A DNA stretch of 64,000 nt from Rhynchospora pubera. Lineage: Eukaryota; Streptophyta; Magnoliopsida; Poales; Cyperaceae. The notes beneath the pieces are model-generated. The model was not told the origin of the DNA. It was given only the letters and a program-made list of their open reading frames with translations, and did no database searches. This document shows positions 43,999 through 56,875 of this stretch, piece by piece; within the stretch, counting starts at the first letter, position 1, and every line of letters begins with the position of its first letter. The stretch spans positions 130,613,657 through 130,677,656 of the forward strand of contig CM051459.1 of NCBI GenBank assembly GCA_028095005.1, given 5' to 3'. A program made the translations under genes and the position numbers.

Positions 43999-44689
43999 TC
44001 ATACATCCTATCTAGTTCTAGTTCTTTATGATTGCATGAAAGTATCAGTTGTTTGACAAATCTGAAGATGTTTTCTGTTGTTCTGGTGTGGTAATGTAAT
44101 AAAATAAATGTAATGCGCATAGTGTGATGTGAATTGGTTTAAACTTTAAACCTCCTTATTTTGCTATGGAGTTTGGCAGCATAGTTATTTGATGTTGGAT
44201 GATCTTGGCTCTTTGTTTAATATATGCTGAATTCAGTACTGTCAATTCTCAGTCCAAACAAGTAATCATCAAAGATTGCATGAAAGAAATGTCTTCCAGT
44301 AATTTCATTAAAACAAATATCTCAACAATGTCTCACCAGCTGATACGTCAGAAGATTCTTCAAACAGGAAAAAAAAAAATTTGATACAAATCATAAATTC
44401 AACGCGTCAACTACTAATCCCTCACCCTTCGTCTCTCTTAAGGCCCAGATTACAATCACTCCTTCTTCAAGTAGAATTTCATTCGATTATAATTTTTTTT
44501 ATCAAAATCAAAATAAACATATTTAATTTTTTTGATCAAAGCTTTATTGGTCCGGTTAATTTGGTTTTTCTACCGAACCGAACCTATCCTTGAACAGTTG
44601 AACCAGTCAGTCTCTACTTCCAAACCCAACCAAGTTTCTTTTCTTCTCCCTTCCCTCATTCGCTCTCAACTCATTTCTCTCAACTAGAG

Positions 44690-46717
44690 ATGTTTGGAAT
44701 ATCGTACGGAGAGCTGTTTCTTATCCTCGGCGCCACCGCTGCTCTCATTGGTTTGCGCTTCATCCCATCCCCTCTCCTCTCCTTCACTTTCGCTTTCTTT
44801 GTTTCTTCTAAGTTTGGTCCCCTCTCCTTCACGCCTTTTGTATGCGACCCCATACATGACCTCATCTTTTTGGGTCATTTTACACATCCTTTTTGCATAA
44901 TAAATTATAGTTTGTTGATAGATAGATAGATAGATAAGTAAATAATCACGGTGAAAATATCCAGGCCCCAAAGACCTACCAAAAATAACAAGACTGGCTG
45001 GGAGAGCAGCAGGGAGAGCGATTGCTTATGTTCAAGTGGCGCGCGGTCACTTTGATACTATCATGCAACAATCTCAGGCTTCTAAGGCTAGTTCCTTTTA
45101 CTTATACATCTAGAATCATTTTCTGGCAAACCACTTTAACTTATTCCTCTGATTGTGCAAGCTGAATTTGTATGTTTCCAGGTCCATAAGGAATTACAAG
45201 ACACAATGGCTCAATTAGAGGCAATTCGTCATGAGATCAGAAGTATATCAATGATTAACCCAACTCCACTCACGAGGCGCCTTGATCAAACTGAGCCTAT
45301 TCCTCAAAACAATGGTATCAGATGACTTGAGCTTAGATTTTAATTTCTGGGCATTTCCATTTGTTAACAATTGTTAACTTCAGTTGTATATATGTTTGCT
45401 GATCCTGGTATCAATACTCTGGCGATGCTTTTGTTAGGTGGAAATGCTGACTCTGGAGTTGTGAAATCTGATGTTGGTGATGACATGACGATGAAAATAA
45501 CCAAGGTATCATGACAAAGAAAAAAAAAATAATATACTTTTGCATGCGAACCATAAAAAATCTGGAATCACACCGTATACATTCAATATATTGATTGATT
45601 TTTGAGAGCCTTGGTATTGCTAGCCTAGGATGAAGTCCAGTGTTGTGTGCTAAAGAATTTCAACCTGTAGACAATAATGATCAGTAGTTTGACTTTGTAT
45701 TTACTGTTTTCTGGTGGTGCTAGGAGATGAGCTCAGTGGATACAGTGTCATCAAGCCTGCATAGGCAAGCAATGTCATATGCAAAATTAGCAGAATCACC
45801 TTCTATTAGGTCAGGTGTCACTGTTACTAGCAGCGATTCGACTATTAAAATGACAGATAAAGGAGACCAGGTTGGGTTGTTAGCAGTACTTCCTGTCTCT
45901 GCTGAAACTGCTGGCTTGCTCCCTAAGCGTACCTCAGGTACTCTATATATGTACATTACACACTTCCAAGTTCCAATACCTGTCCTCTCAACTCCCCAGA
46001 AAAAAAAATTGAAAATGATATAAAAAAGAATATGTGCCTTTTTTTTTTGTAAGTTATACCAAGATTTTCTTTATGGGCATCATTTTCCTTTCTGAAATCA
46101 CCCCAGGCTGCCATTTGGGTATACTTACAATAACACCCTGATGAATAGCATCAAAGCTCGTGGCAGACAAAAAGAAGTGACTAATTAGCCTTGACTTTGC
46201 TTTCTCAGAAATCTTTTGATTTGGAACCTCCTTAAGGTGGAACCTGGAACAAATATTAAAATATAACATTTCACTTCAATAACTTGTTCTTGGGTGATAG
46301 TTGTAAACAGAGAGAAAGAAGATGGGTATTACTGTGGACAAGAGATGGTTTGCCTATATCTTATTTGCAAAAATTATCTTTTGTCAGTAGTATTTTTCTT
46401 GATTCATTACACATGAGGTGCGTGTGAAAAAACGGTAACCTGAATTTAATGTTTACCAACATTATGTACTATTGAATTTATAGGTGCTATCTAGTATCTG
46501 ACAGTGTGTCCTTTAACTAATGTTTTTTTTCTAATAAGGAAAAATTTTATTTCACATGACAGAATAGCATCAGCTTTCTTTTATTATTTCAGAGGAAACA
46601 ATGGGGTCTGATATTCTTTTAGATGCTATAGTGGAGGAAGAGGTGGCAACAAATGCTAAGCAGTTCTTTTCTCAACCTGAGAATCAGATACCTAAGGAAC
46701 CCCTAAAAACTAATTAG
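44690..46717 (+). CDS. TATB: TatB-like twin-arginine translocase subunit, 6 exons, 240 aa
   Basis: Exons 44690-44750, 44965-45086, 45182-45314, 45438-45505, 45724-45937 and 46593-46717 total 723 nt. Residues 1-21 (MFGISYGELFLILGATAALI) form the single membrane helix with the Glu at position 8 typical of TatB. Next come the GPKDLP hinge and an amphipathic helix (LAGRAAGRAIAYVQVARG), then a long polar tail with a coiled-coil-like HKELQDTMAQLEAIRHEIRSIS. It resembles the plant mitochondrial TatB candidate more than the thylakoid HCF106, since there is no transit peptide and the helix starts at Met 1. Exon 2 ends AAG and the intron starts GC: the nearby GT would bring an immediate stop, so this appears to be a GC-AG intron. 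Confidence 0.88.
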
Positions 46718-47135
46718 TACCAATGAATTCAGCACATGGTATTATGGTTACTTTTACCTCCAGTTCTCTTTGCCCTCTACGCACTCCTTTCTTTTCAACT
46801 CTGAAAAGGGGATTTGCTGTTATTGTTGAAGCCACTATATGAAACACGCAGGGATGAACCTATTGACTTTTTTGAGTAGGGTCTAGACAGCATGAGAAAT
46901 GTACATACATTTACTTTGTTTAACAATTAGCTTTATTATGATATAATTATACTGTTGAAGTATTCTTCTTTCTTTTCCTTTACTTCTTTGCGAGTATTAC
47001 AATCCTATAACGAGCTTCAAATTGTCACAAAAATTGTCAAATATTTATGGGCCTCATAGATGATGCTTTGGTCCAGTACTATGCAAGGATGGAATTAAAC
47101 ATCTGCTACATCTTTTTAGATGCGTTGTTTGAATC

Positions 47136-48942
47136 CGGAGCTGATAACTGCAATCAAGCAGTCAGGCAATCAAACAATCATATGCTAAAAATAGAAAGAA
47201 ACGCGCTTCCGAAAATAGCAATCACGCTAGCGCTCCCACACGCCTTCCTTTCGCTCACCTCCCCTCCGTTCCCGCCCGCTTCCCCTCCGTTCCCACGCGC
47301 CTCCCTTCCACTCACCCTTCCTATGTTCTCGCGCGCCTCCTGCACCTCGCGCCTCCTCCACCTCGCCTCTCTGTCCCGTCGCGATACGAGCGCACCCCTC
47401 CCCTCTCGCCTCTCTGTCCCCTCTCGCCTCTCTGTCCCCTCGCGCCTCCCTACCCTAGCGTCTCCTCGCGTCTCTCTCTAGCCGCGCACCTTTCCCTAAC
47501 ACCTCTGACCCTAGCGCCTCCCTACTCTAGCGCCTTTGTCTATACATATTTGATCTTGTATTAGTTACTCCATTCGCATTATTTAGTTACTCCCTTATGC
47601 TTAATAATTTACTCCCTTACATGCGTAATACCTTTCCCTAACGATCTTATACTCATTATTTCACTTCCTTATAGTCATTTAGTTACTCCCCAGTACTTTT
47701 TTATTTTCTCCCATCATTGTGTTTAATTACTCCCTAATAAAAAATACACAAAGATTTATTACTTACTCCCTCGTATCATTTTAGTTACTTCCCTGTACTT
47801 TTTTATTTACTCCCTGATAGTTATGTAGTTACTCCCAAACAATAGCAGAATTAGATTCGAATATTATTTTACTCCCTTATACTCATTATTTTACTTCCTT
47901 ATAGTCATTTAGTTACTCCCCAGTACTTTTTTATTTTCTCCCATCATTGTGCTTAATTACTCCCTAATAAAAAATACACAAAGATTTATTACTTACTCCC
48001 TCGTATCATTTTAGTTACTTCCCTGTACTTTTTTATTTACTCCCTGATAGTTATGTAGTTACTCCCAAACAATAGCAGAATTAGATTCGAATATTATTTT
48101 ACTCCCTTATACTCATTATTTTACTTCCTTATAGTCATTTAGTTACTCCCCAGTACTTTTTTATTTTCTCCCATCATTGTGCTTAATTACTCCCTAATAA
48201 AAAATACACAAAGATTTATTACTTACTCCCTCGTATCATTTTAGTTACTTCCCTGTACTTTTTTATTTACTCCCTGATAGTTATGTAGTTACTCCCAAAC
48301 AATAGCTGAATTAGATTCGAATATTATTTTACTCCCTTATACTCATTATTTTACTTCCTTATAGTCATTTAGTTACTCCCCAGTACTTTTTTATTTTCTC
48401 CCTTTATAGTGTTTAATTACTCCCTAATAAAAAGTACACAAAGATTATTACTTACTCTCTCGTATTATTTTAGTTACTTCCCTGTACTTTTCTATTTACT
48501 CCCGTGTAGTAAGAGAACTAGATCTTTTCTCTTCTCACCCAGAAAAGGGATGGCGAGATAGGGAGAGATGAAGAGGAAGAGAGAAGAGATGGGGAGATAG
48601 GGAGAGATCTCAATGGTGACGGAGAGGAGGCGCGTGAGGGGAGGAGCGGAGGAGAGTAAGGCGTGAAGGGAGACGCATGAGAGGAGGCGCGGAGGAGAGG
48701 GAGGCGGGAAGGGAGGCGCGTGAGAGGAGGCGCGGAGAGGTGCTCCTCAGGGGATCGCGTGAGACGAGGGAAATGTGAGGAGAGGCGCGCGTCAGAAGAT
48801 CGCATAAGGTGAGTGAGAGGTGAGGGGGAGCGTGCGTCAGCGGGATCGGGTGAGGGGAGCGCACGGTAGGGTGAGGGTGAGGGGAGCGAGCGTGAGTCTG
48901 ATTGCTTGATTGCGTTAAGTCTGATTGATGTAAGTAATTCCC
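47136..48942. mobile_element. Mutator-like element with a 230-bp tandem-repeat core
   Basis: GTTTGAATC at 47127-47135 and 48943-48951 is a perfect 9-bp duplication. The ends share AATCAAGCA.TCA words in inverted order. The left arm (47215-47530) is C/T-rich with TCCCCTCCGTTCCC and GCGCCTCC, the right arm (48530-48880) is the inverse. The open frame near 47047-47481 is Pro/Ser/Leu-rich by composition and has no domain. Confidence 0.65.
47647..48507. repeat. Tandem repeat, 230-bp period, about 3.7 copies
   Basis: ATAGTCATTTAGTTACTCCC starts at 47671, 47901, 48131 and 48361, exactly 230 bp apart each time. Units are nearly identical except the last, which has several changes. Inside each unit the word TTACTCCC recurs about every 20-30 bp. 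Confidence 0.9.
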
Positions 48943-49256
48943 GTTTGAATCTATTAGTGGTTGGAGTATATATAACGTTATTGCAACATTAATAACTAAT
49001 AAACAAAAAAAAAAAGAACGAATGACTTCTGAATAAAGAAACAAAGGCTCTTTATTGATGGTATACATATGAGATATTGTTCCATAAATAACATTAAACA
49101 TAAAAATGAATAAAAAGAACCTCTAAATCCTAACGGCTAACTGATTTATTTTTTATTTCATCCAACACAATCAAAGCAAACTGTTGGCTCTCAGTCTAGT
49201 CTGACCACAAAAGTCATGTCCATTTATTCAGTTGGCATTGTCCATAATAAGCACAT

Positions 49257-52099
49257 TTAACTTGAAAAACTCTGCATATTCCAGTAAAAAACGTATTAGA
49301 GACAATAAGAAGAGAAAATTAGGGTTATTGTAGAACAAAAGAAATATGGTGTGTATTCATACTTTATAGTCAAACTCAACGTTCACAGGGTTTGTATCAT
49401 ATTAAAAGGCATCACAGGCAACAAAGGAAGGATTGTAAAAACATATATAAAACAATAGATAACACAGAACTTACATTTGATACCCTGATCCATGATTGAA
49501 GGGTGTTGATGGCCTTGCCTGATCGGTGTGTTTCTTGGGCAAGCACAACACCATCCCCAAAGCTAGACACAATTCCACTCACTAGAAGAGCTGCCGCCGC
49601 ATTTAGAACCTGAATCACTCTCAACACATCAATTTCATGAAAAAATCATATCTATAAATTGAGGGGAAAAAAAAAAAGGGGAAAAGGGTATCAACTCACA
49701 AGAGCATCTGCAATAGGTCCTTGCTCACCAGCAAGTACATCTATAAGCACCTTTGCATTGTAATCAGGACCTCCTCCTTTCAAGCCCTCCAGAGTACACC
49801 TTGGGATGCCATAATCCACTGTAAATCACCATAGCTTTCACAATTAATAAATATAATAATGATAAAAAGAAAGATATCTTTCTATGACATTAGAAAATTG
49901 TGAACATACCAGTCAAGAGAATATATTTAAGGATCAAAGGTGGGCCCTTGATACATCAACCAATAGTTAATTACAAAAAGTTATAATCTAGAATAAACTC
50001 TAATCCTCAGCTTGATTTTCAATGCTAGGTTTTGTACCAAAGTGCTAGATGTAATACAAGTAGCAAGAAAAAAAGCGTTCAGAATTCATTGTTTGGTAGA
50101 CAGGTTCAGAGATGAAGAAGAGTATCTTACATGGATCAAAGTGCATTCTTTCAATCTTTTCTGGAGTCACATCCAAGAAGTACCCAGACCCTATAACAGT
50201 TAAAATTGAGTTCATTAAGATCAAGTGATCAACACAAACACACTAGTATCATGAAAAGCCATATGTTTCAAACAGAAGACAATTACCAAGAGGGCTAATT
50301 TCATCAAGACCCTTAGAATGGACAACTAATGCCCTTTTGATCCCAAACCGCTGTAGTGCATTGGCCATCTTCATCACCTGCATTGCATTTTCTCCCATTG
50401 TAATTATAATGCCATTTAGTCTTATATTATGGAATACAAATTTATTTCACATAAGAAAACAAACTAACAATGTCTTCATTGTAAACACCAACAACAGCAA
50501 AAGGCACTCTGGCAGGATTAAGCATTGGACCCAATATATTGAAAACGGTCTTGACTTTAAGCTTCTTTCTGACAGGGCTAACTATTTTCATGGCTGGGTG
50601 GTAATTTGGAGACATCATGAACCCTATCGAGGCCTCCTCTACACAAGTCTTGATCTCGTCAGGACCTAGATGAATGTTCACTCCTAATGCCTCCAAGACA
50701 TCTGCACTCCCGCAAGCTGATGAGCTGGAGCGGTTGCCCTGCTTGGCCACACGGGCCCCCGCTGCAGCAGCAAGAACACTTGCTCCTGTGAAAATAGGGG
50801 TTGTTTAATTGGTTTAGCTATTTCATTTCAGTTTTGAATAAACTAAAATATTTTGTGAAACCAGATTATTTACTTGGTTATATCAGTTTTCTTTTGTCAG
50901 AAACTACCATAATGGATTCTTAGTTTGGTCCTCTGGGATTAAGTCACCAGCTAAACTATAACATTAGTAATAGTACTATAGTCACAACAATATACATAAA
51001 AGTATAAAACACTGTTTATACTAGTTGATAATATCATATTCTTAACAACTTAAGCTTCAAAATGGAATAAACTCAACTTGAAATACTCGTCTAGTCTGAT
51101 TTCAGATGTCGCTCCTAACTTTCCTTGGTCTGTTAATGTGGTCAATTCCCAGGTTGGTTACCTCAAAGAAGTTCAATTTGGCCAAAAACCTTCCTTTTGT
51201 TTAATTTGAAGCCAATTAAATAGACAACTATACCTGTGGATATGTTGACAGTGTCAGCACCATCTCCACCTGTCCCAACAATGTCTACCACACCCTCGAG
51301 CCCCTGCACCTGTCGGCACCGTTTAAACATCGCCCGAGCCAGCCCCACAATCTCTTGATAGGTCTCCCCTTTTGCTCGTAGAAGAACTAAAAATGCACTA
51401 ATGAGAACCTCATTCTGCTCCTCTAGTAAAAGATCAACTGATGCCTCTGCCTCTTCTTCTGTCAGATCCACCCCTTCAATAAGTCCTTCTATTAACTACA
51501 CCAATCCATATTTTATTTATTGAGGGACCCAATGTACATTTATTAATCATTTTCATTTTCATTTTAATAAACAGAAACCAATTTTCGAAATCAAATAACA
51601 AGAGATAGCAACGCATGCAACTTTATTAATCAAGTTAAAAGTATAAGCTCCTAAATTGTTGAAATAAAAAACGGAAGAAAAGTAAAAAAAAAAATCAATT
51701 AACAATATTGGTTTATCATGGTTGGTGCCATTTATTCAGAAAGTGTAAAGTAAGACTACAAATGAAAATATTCTCATTAATTGAAGGTGCAAAACAATCT
51801 CAATAAATGTATGAACAGTACCAAATCAACAACAAATAAATTAAAAAAAAAAACCAACAATGGAGGGGTAGAGACTAGAGAATAAAGAAAGACACCTGCT
51901 TGAAGGAGGCAGGAGAAGAGGTACTGACAAGTGGGACCCTAGCATCAGTAGAGAGCGCGGCAGCAATAAATGCTTTCTTATTTCGCGATGGTACAAAGGA
52001 GAGAGACATGGGGTTGGTGTGGGATTGCGCAGGAGAAACCAAAGACAACCTTGCCATTGCCATGCCTCTTGCACTTACACATGCTCCCACCTCCATCAT
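49257..52099 (-). CDS. PAT1: Anthranilate phosphoribosyltransferase, plastid, 8 exons, ~400 aa
   Basis: Minus-strand exons: 51896-52099, 51234-51495, 50469-50785, 50287-50377, 50131-50190, 49700-49818, 49475-49609 and a short last exon 49257-49271, together 1,203 nt. The enzyme joins anthranilate and PRPP in tryptophan synthesis. Visible motifs: GTGGDGADTVNIST (PRPP/Mg binding), KQGNRSSSS, NILGPMLNPA and the late VLNAAAALLVSG helix. The first 65 or so residues are Ser/Ala/Arg-rich without acidic bulk, fitting a chloroplast transit peptide. Two adjacent ATGs (52099 and 52096) could start it; I chose the first. The last exon (five codons including stop) rests only on a good acceptor (TATGCAG) and frame, so the extreme C-terminus is less certain. 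Confidence 0.9.
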
Positions 52100-52199
52100 T
52101 TCCAATTCGTAGTTTGAAGAGGAAGCGAGAGAGAGAGAGATTTGGGAAAAGAGTTGAATTATTTTCGGGATAGAAGATTAGATTTTGTATATAATATGG

Positions 52200-54599
52200 G
52201 AATTATTTATTACTGTACTTTTGTTGCTACAAGTATGACTGAGATGATTCTATTTATCAATAATAATTGAAACGGTGGGCTGGCCCAGTGGGTGGGGCCT
52301 ACCCATTCATTTATTTTTTTTTTTTCGTTTACTTAGTAGGAAAAAATGGTATATTGCATTACAAATATTGCTAGAATCCAAGCTAGCTGTTATTTCAAGT
52401 AATGGAGTTGTGTGTTTGAGAAATGATTTAAATGCTACAAACTTTTTGGGGTGAATTATGGTGACAAGATTTATACTAATAATTAAAATTAAACTTTAGA
52501 TGATAATTTTGAATTACTAATGTTGTTATGTTCTTAAATTTATCGTTTAAACCATTTATTTTGTTATGTTTTTAAAGTAATATATGCACATGAAAAATTA
52601 TAATCTCAATATATTCTTTGAGATAAAAAGGTAAAAAAATATATACAATTTAATCCCAATAAATGATTTATTAACATCTTGATTTTGTATCGAATGGCTC
52701 TTAATTTTTTTTTATCTGATGTGAATGCATTGAAAATAAATAAGTAGTGCTTCATACTTTTTCTTTGGATTCTAGATTTTGAAGTATTGAAAATTATGAT
52801 CATTAGAAGGCTCGTCTCTTCCCAGATACTAACCGACACTTTTGAAACTTGAAATTTAGCATGTTGGTAAATAAAAACTTCATGTCGATATCCGAATTTG
52901 CGTGGCCTCCTTAAATTACGAACCTTTTGAAGATTATTAAATATATATAATAGAATAATTGATTTGAAAAAGACTTATTTGACAATTATAACTAAGTACC
53001 AAATTAGATGAAATAATCCAATCATGATTCATGCCACGACATGTCTTTTCATAAGTGTGTACCACGTGAAAACAGTTAAACTTGTGTAAAAATTCGCACT
53101 TGTCGAATTTAATTAGGATTTTTTAGTGATGCGACAAGGTTTGCGGAAAAGTTTTTGGATGAATTGCTTGTTGCACTAAATAATTTGGATTTATCAAGTA
53201 CTTAACTTACTTTATAATTAATTAATATTCGAACAATTTATAGGGTAATTGGTTATTTGAACATTTGTTTCAAAAATTTTCTTCATTAATTAATTAATAT
53301 TCGAACAATTTATAGGGTAATTGGTTTATTTGAACATTTGTTTAAAAATTGTTCTTCATTTAATTTACAAATTTTAATTAGAACTCTATAAAAAATGACT
53401 TCATTTCTCTCTATTTTGTAGATGTTTGAAGCCTCAAGTAATGTTTCAATTTTGAAAATTTGAAATCCAAATAAAACATTAAGGGGTTTTCGTGGAGTTC
53501 AATTTCTAAGTTAGTATGTAACGAATGATCAATTTTTTTAAAAAAGAAAATATCTGATAGGTTTTTATGCAAAATTGCTATGACCGTCCAATAATTAGGT
53601 GCCGATGCAACCAATTTAATTAAGAACATAAAGCCAAGCAATGATTTTTAGTTGCTGATAGGCCTAAACGAACAATTTAGTGCTGAGCAATTAGTATCCA
53701 ATCCACTCGTACAAAGTGAATAATTCCCAAGTTGTGAAACAAGAAAGAAAAAGGACCACGAACCAACCAACACCACCTAAAATTAAAAAGAGAGGTAAGA
53801 AAATAAAATCCCAATTTTTTTTTTGTTATAAGAATAGCAAATACTGTTGTGAGTCATAAAGTGTAGGTCCCACCAGCAGTTACAAGAGGATCTGTGATTG
53901 TGAATAATAGGAGCCCAATGAAGCAATCGTCATATTGTCTGTCAGTGATATGCAATAAAATTGTGTCACAGAATTTGCAACAGAGTATCCTAATATTTTG
54001 TACACTAGGAATAGACCTAAGCTGGCCACCGCCTGCGCACAAAATCCTCTGAAATTCCTCTGCTTCGAATTTAATAGAAGCTGTGGGCCCCCACCTAATT
54101 ATTAACCAATTTTTTTTATATAACGCAACGCATAAACTTATTGATAAACTGATAAATAGTTATTCATGAAAGATTTCATGTTCTTTCTTCAAGAATCAAG
54201 ATCCAAGAGGAGTTATAATAATAAAAAAAAATGTTCCTTGTGTTTTGGATCTAGCAGTTCCATATTTATTTATTTTTTTCCCCGAATCTAGCAAAGGAAA
54301 TTTTAACATATCCTCCGGGTCTAAAAGAATTTTGAAAGTACAATGTTTATTTCAAAGTTTCTATTAAAAATTGTGTTTACAGTTGAAACTAATTATAGAA
54401 TTAGTTTGTCCACTATATTATATTTTCTGGCTTCGCTTTTGCAGAACTTACAAAAAAAAAACATTATCTTTTAATATTTGAGTTATGGTTCATTTTCTTT
54501 ATTTAATAATTAATATATGATTCATTGTCTTCGTAATTTTGTGGTATGCGCTAGATTTGTTATTCGGAATCCGTCTTGAAAATGATATATATACAAAGA
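52200..54599. other. AT-rich intergenic stretch
   Basis: Upstream flank of the phosphoribosyltransferase gene. No further gene recognised; a 62-codon frame on the minus strand at 53854-54042 has no family resemblance. A two-copy 72-bp tandem duplication lies at 53217-53364. Confidence 0.5.
53217..53364. repeat. Two-copy tandem duplication, 72-bp period
   Basis: ATTAATATTCGAACAATTTA starts at 53221 and 53293; each unit ends TTGAACATTTGTTT. The copies are nearly identical, so the duplication is recent. Confidence 0.8.
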
Positions 54600-54991
54600 G
54601 AGAGAGTTTAGCTATGGTGAGATGCATCACAAAAAAGCTTCCGTGAGATGCGATCAAAACTCATGAATTTGGTTCAAAATGATCGATCTAAATCGTTCAA
54701 TATGAACTTGCTATTGAAATCTTCTTGCGGACCAAATTTTACATTTTTAAATATTTTTTTCGTATTTTTAAAAATGACAGTTTTTGAACGGTTCAGAACT
54801 AATTAGATTAACAATTTTCTAAAATTTCAAAAAAAAATACTTAAAAAATAAAAAAATGTAAAATTTAGTTTGCATGGAGAATTCAATAGAGAGATCATAT
54901 TAGATGATCTGAATCAGTCATTTTGAACCAAATTTATGTGTTTTAATCACATCTCACGGAAAACTTTTTGTGATGCATCTCACCGTAGCTA

Positions 54992-55002
<11 letters not shown>
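54600..55002. mobile_element. Foldback MITE related to 27020-27436
   Basis: The ends GTTTAGCTATGGTGAGATGC and GTTTAGCTACGGTGAGATGC (right, reverse complement) are inverted. Inside are the same GGACCAAATTTTA and TTTGCATGGAGA blocks as in the copy at 27 kb. The palindrome at each end has drifted to GTGAGATGCATCAC. TA microsatellite flanks the right side. Confidence 0.75.
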
Positions 55003-55035
<33 letters not shown>

Positions 55036-55154
55036 AAGATAGACAGACAGTTTTGAAAATGATATTATCCATTCAAATAACAGTTATAATTCTAAAATGA
55101 AATTTTCTTTATAATTCTGCATTTAACAAATTTTGTGTTAATATAAGTATACGG

Positions 55155-55890
55155 GGCTGATAAGGATCATTTCCAGATCCCATCATCCCCTGATCCCTGA
55201 AAACGCATTTTCATTTTTGGAAATTTATCGTAACTGTCATTTTTTATTTTGGAAACCCGACGCTCATTCCTTCCTCCCATCTGTTTCGCTCCCTCTCCAT
55301 CCCTTATGTTTCGCTCATTTCTCTCTCCTTCTCTATTTCACTCCCTCTTCCCTTTCTCCTCATCTGATTCGCTCTCTCTGTAATTATAACAATCCTTAAC
55401 TATTCTAGTTAATACATATAAAAATTTTATTTAATAAAAACATAATTGTTCTATTTAAAAATATAACTGTTCTACTTAAAAATAGAACTATTCTACTTAA
55501 AAACATAACTGTTCTAGTTAAAAAATAACTATTCTACTTAACAACATAATTGTTCTACTTAAAACATAACTGTTCTACTTAAAATATAATTGTTCTACTT
55601 AAAACATATAAATGTTCTACTTAAAAACATAATTGTTGTACTTAAAAATATAATTGTTCTACTTAAAAATATAACTGTTCTATTTAAAATATAAATGTTC
55701 TACTTAAAACATATAAATGTTTTATTTTATATACTAATTGTTCTAATTAATACATATAAATATTCTAGTTAATATCAGCGACAACTCCCTCCCCTCCCCA
55801 TCCCCTTCCTCCCCTCTGATTCGCGCTCATCCTTCCAGCGCTTCTCTGTTTCACTTATTCTTCCTCCCCCTTCCTCTCTCCCCTCTAAGT
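55155..55890. mobile_element. Probable relative of the C/T-arm elements, GTTCTACTTAAAA core repeats
   Basis: It opens with GATAAGGATCAT like the ends at 28.7 and 42.2 kb, then a C/T-rich arm (55250-55385), then about fifteen units of ATAACTGTTCTACTTAAAA, then a second C/T-rich arm (55785-55890). Here the two arms are in direct, not inverted, orientation and no matching right terminus was found, so the element may be rearranged or incomplete. Confidence 0.45.
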
Positions 55891-56175
55891 AAGCGGAGAT
55901 TACCGGCAAAAGAAATAGGATGCGATGAAATGAGAATGACATTCAATTACTAACGTGTTTGGATGGGATGACAAAAAATTATAAAAGACAAAATGACGGA
56001 AACAATTCCGTACAAGTATATATTTTGTGGTAAACGACACAAAAGTTACACAATGTGTTACTTCAAGTGTTACATTGTGCTTTAAACGCACTTATTTTTA
56101 AATGAGAAGAGAAATATGATGGTACAGATGAGATCATGAGGATGACGATGATATGACATGACTAAAAAGATCTTG

Positions 56176-56343
56176 GGGGCCGTTTGGATCCCGTGGGGAT
56201 TTTGGAGAATTTCATCTTCTTACCATAATTTTATTATAAACAATTCAAACTTTTCACAAAATTACACACTTTCCAATAAATTTATTCCTAGAAATTTCAA
56301 CTTCCCCAAATTCCCCAAATTCCTAAGCGATCCAAACGGCCCC
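56176..56343. mobile_element. MITE, 168 bp, GGGGCCGTTTGGATC termini
   Basis: It begins GGGGCCGTTTGGATC and ends GATCCAAACGGCCCC, a perfect 15-bp inverted repeat, with TTG on both sides (56173-56175 and 56344-56346). A 3-bp duplication suggests a PIF/Harbinger-type MITE. Confidence 0.8.
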
Positions 56344-56489
56344 TTGAAAATTTCTTTTTTGGGACACAATTTACATTTATAATTTAACATACTATACACT
56401 TCCGATATATCAAAAGTTTGTGCTCATAAAAGATTTGTACATAATCTACGTGTTATTCATAGTTGATATTTCTAACACATAAAAAATCA

Positions 56490-56875
56490 TATTAAATTCC
56501 GGTGCCACAACTTTATAGTGTCATCAAATATCACAACTTTATTTTTCATTAATAATTAAAATTTAAATATTTAATCCAAATCGTTGATCTTGTACAACTT
56601 AATGAGCGATATGTTTTCATATAAGTTTTATAAATTTTAGAGTTGATTTGATATTTGATCAAGAGGTCAAACCATGAACGTATTACAATTAATTTGTCAT
56701 AGTTAACAAGATTCATTCATTTTTTAACCTCCTATCAAATATCAAATCAAGTCCAAATTTAATAAAACTTATATGAAAACACATCACTCGCTTAGTTGTA
56801 CAAGATCAATGATTTGGATTCAATATTTAAATTTTAATTATCGATGAAAAGTAAAGTTGTTGCACCACAATTTTT
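56490..56875. mobile_element. Foldback MITE, ~385 bp
   Basis: An imperfect inverted repeat over its whole length: GATCTTGTACAACTTAATGAGCG on the left mirrors CGCTTAGTTGTACAAGATC on the right, and TTGATATTTGAT mirrors ATCAAATATCAA. Ends carry TGTGGCACAA-like words. Non-coding. Confidence 0.65.

Noticed and set aside
47047..47481. 144-codon Pro/Ser/Leu-rich frame as a gene
   Set aside because: Its coding potential comes from the C/T-rich arm of a TIR element; the sequence is low-complexity and crosses the element boundary.
53854..54042. 62-codon minus-strand frame as a small gene
   Set aside because: No start context, domain or neighbouring exon; cysteine content alone is not enough.
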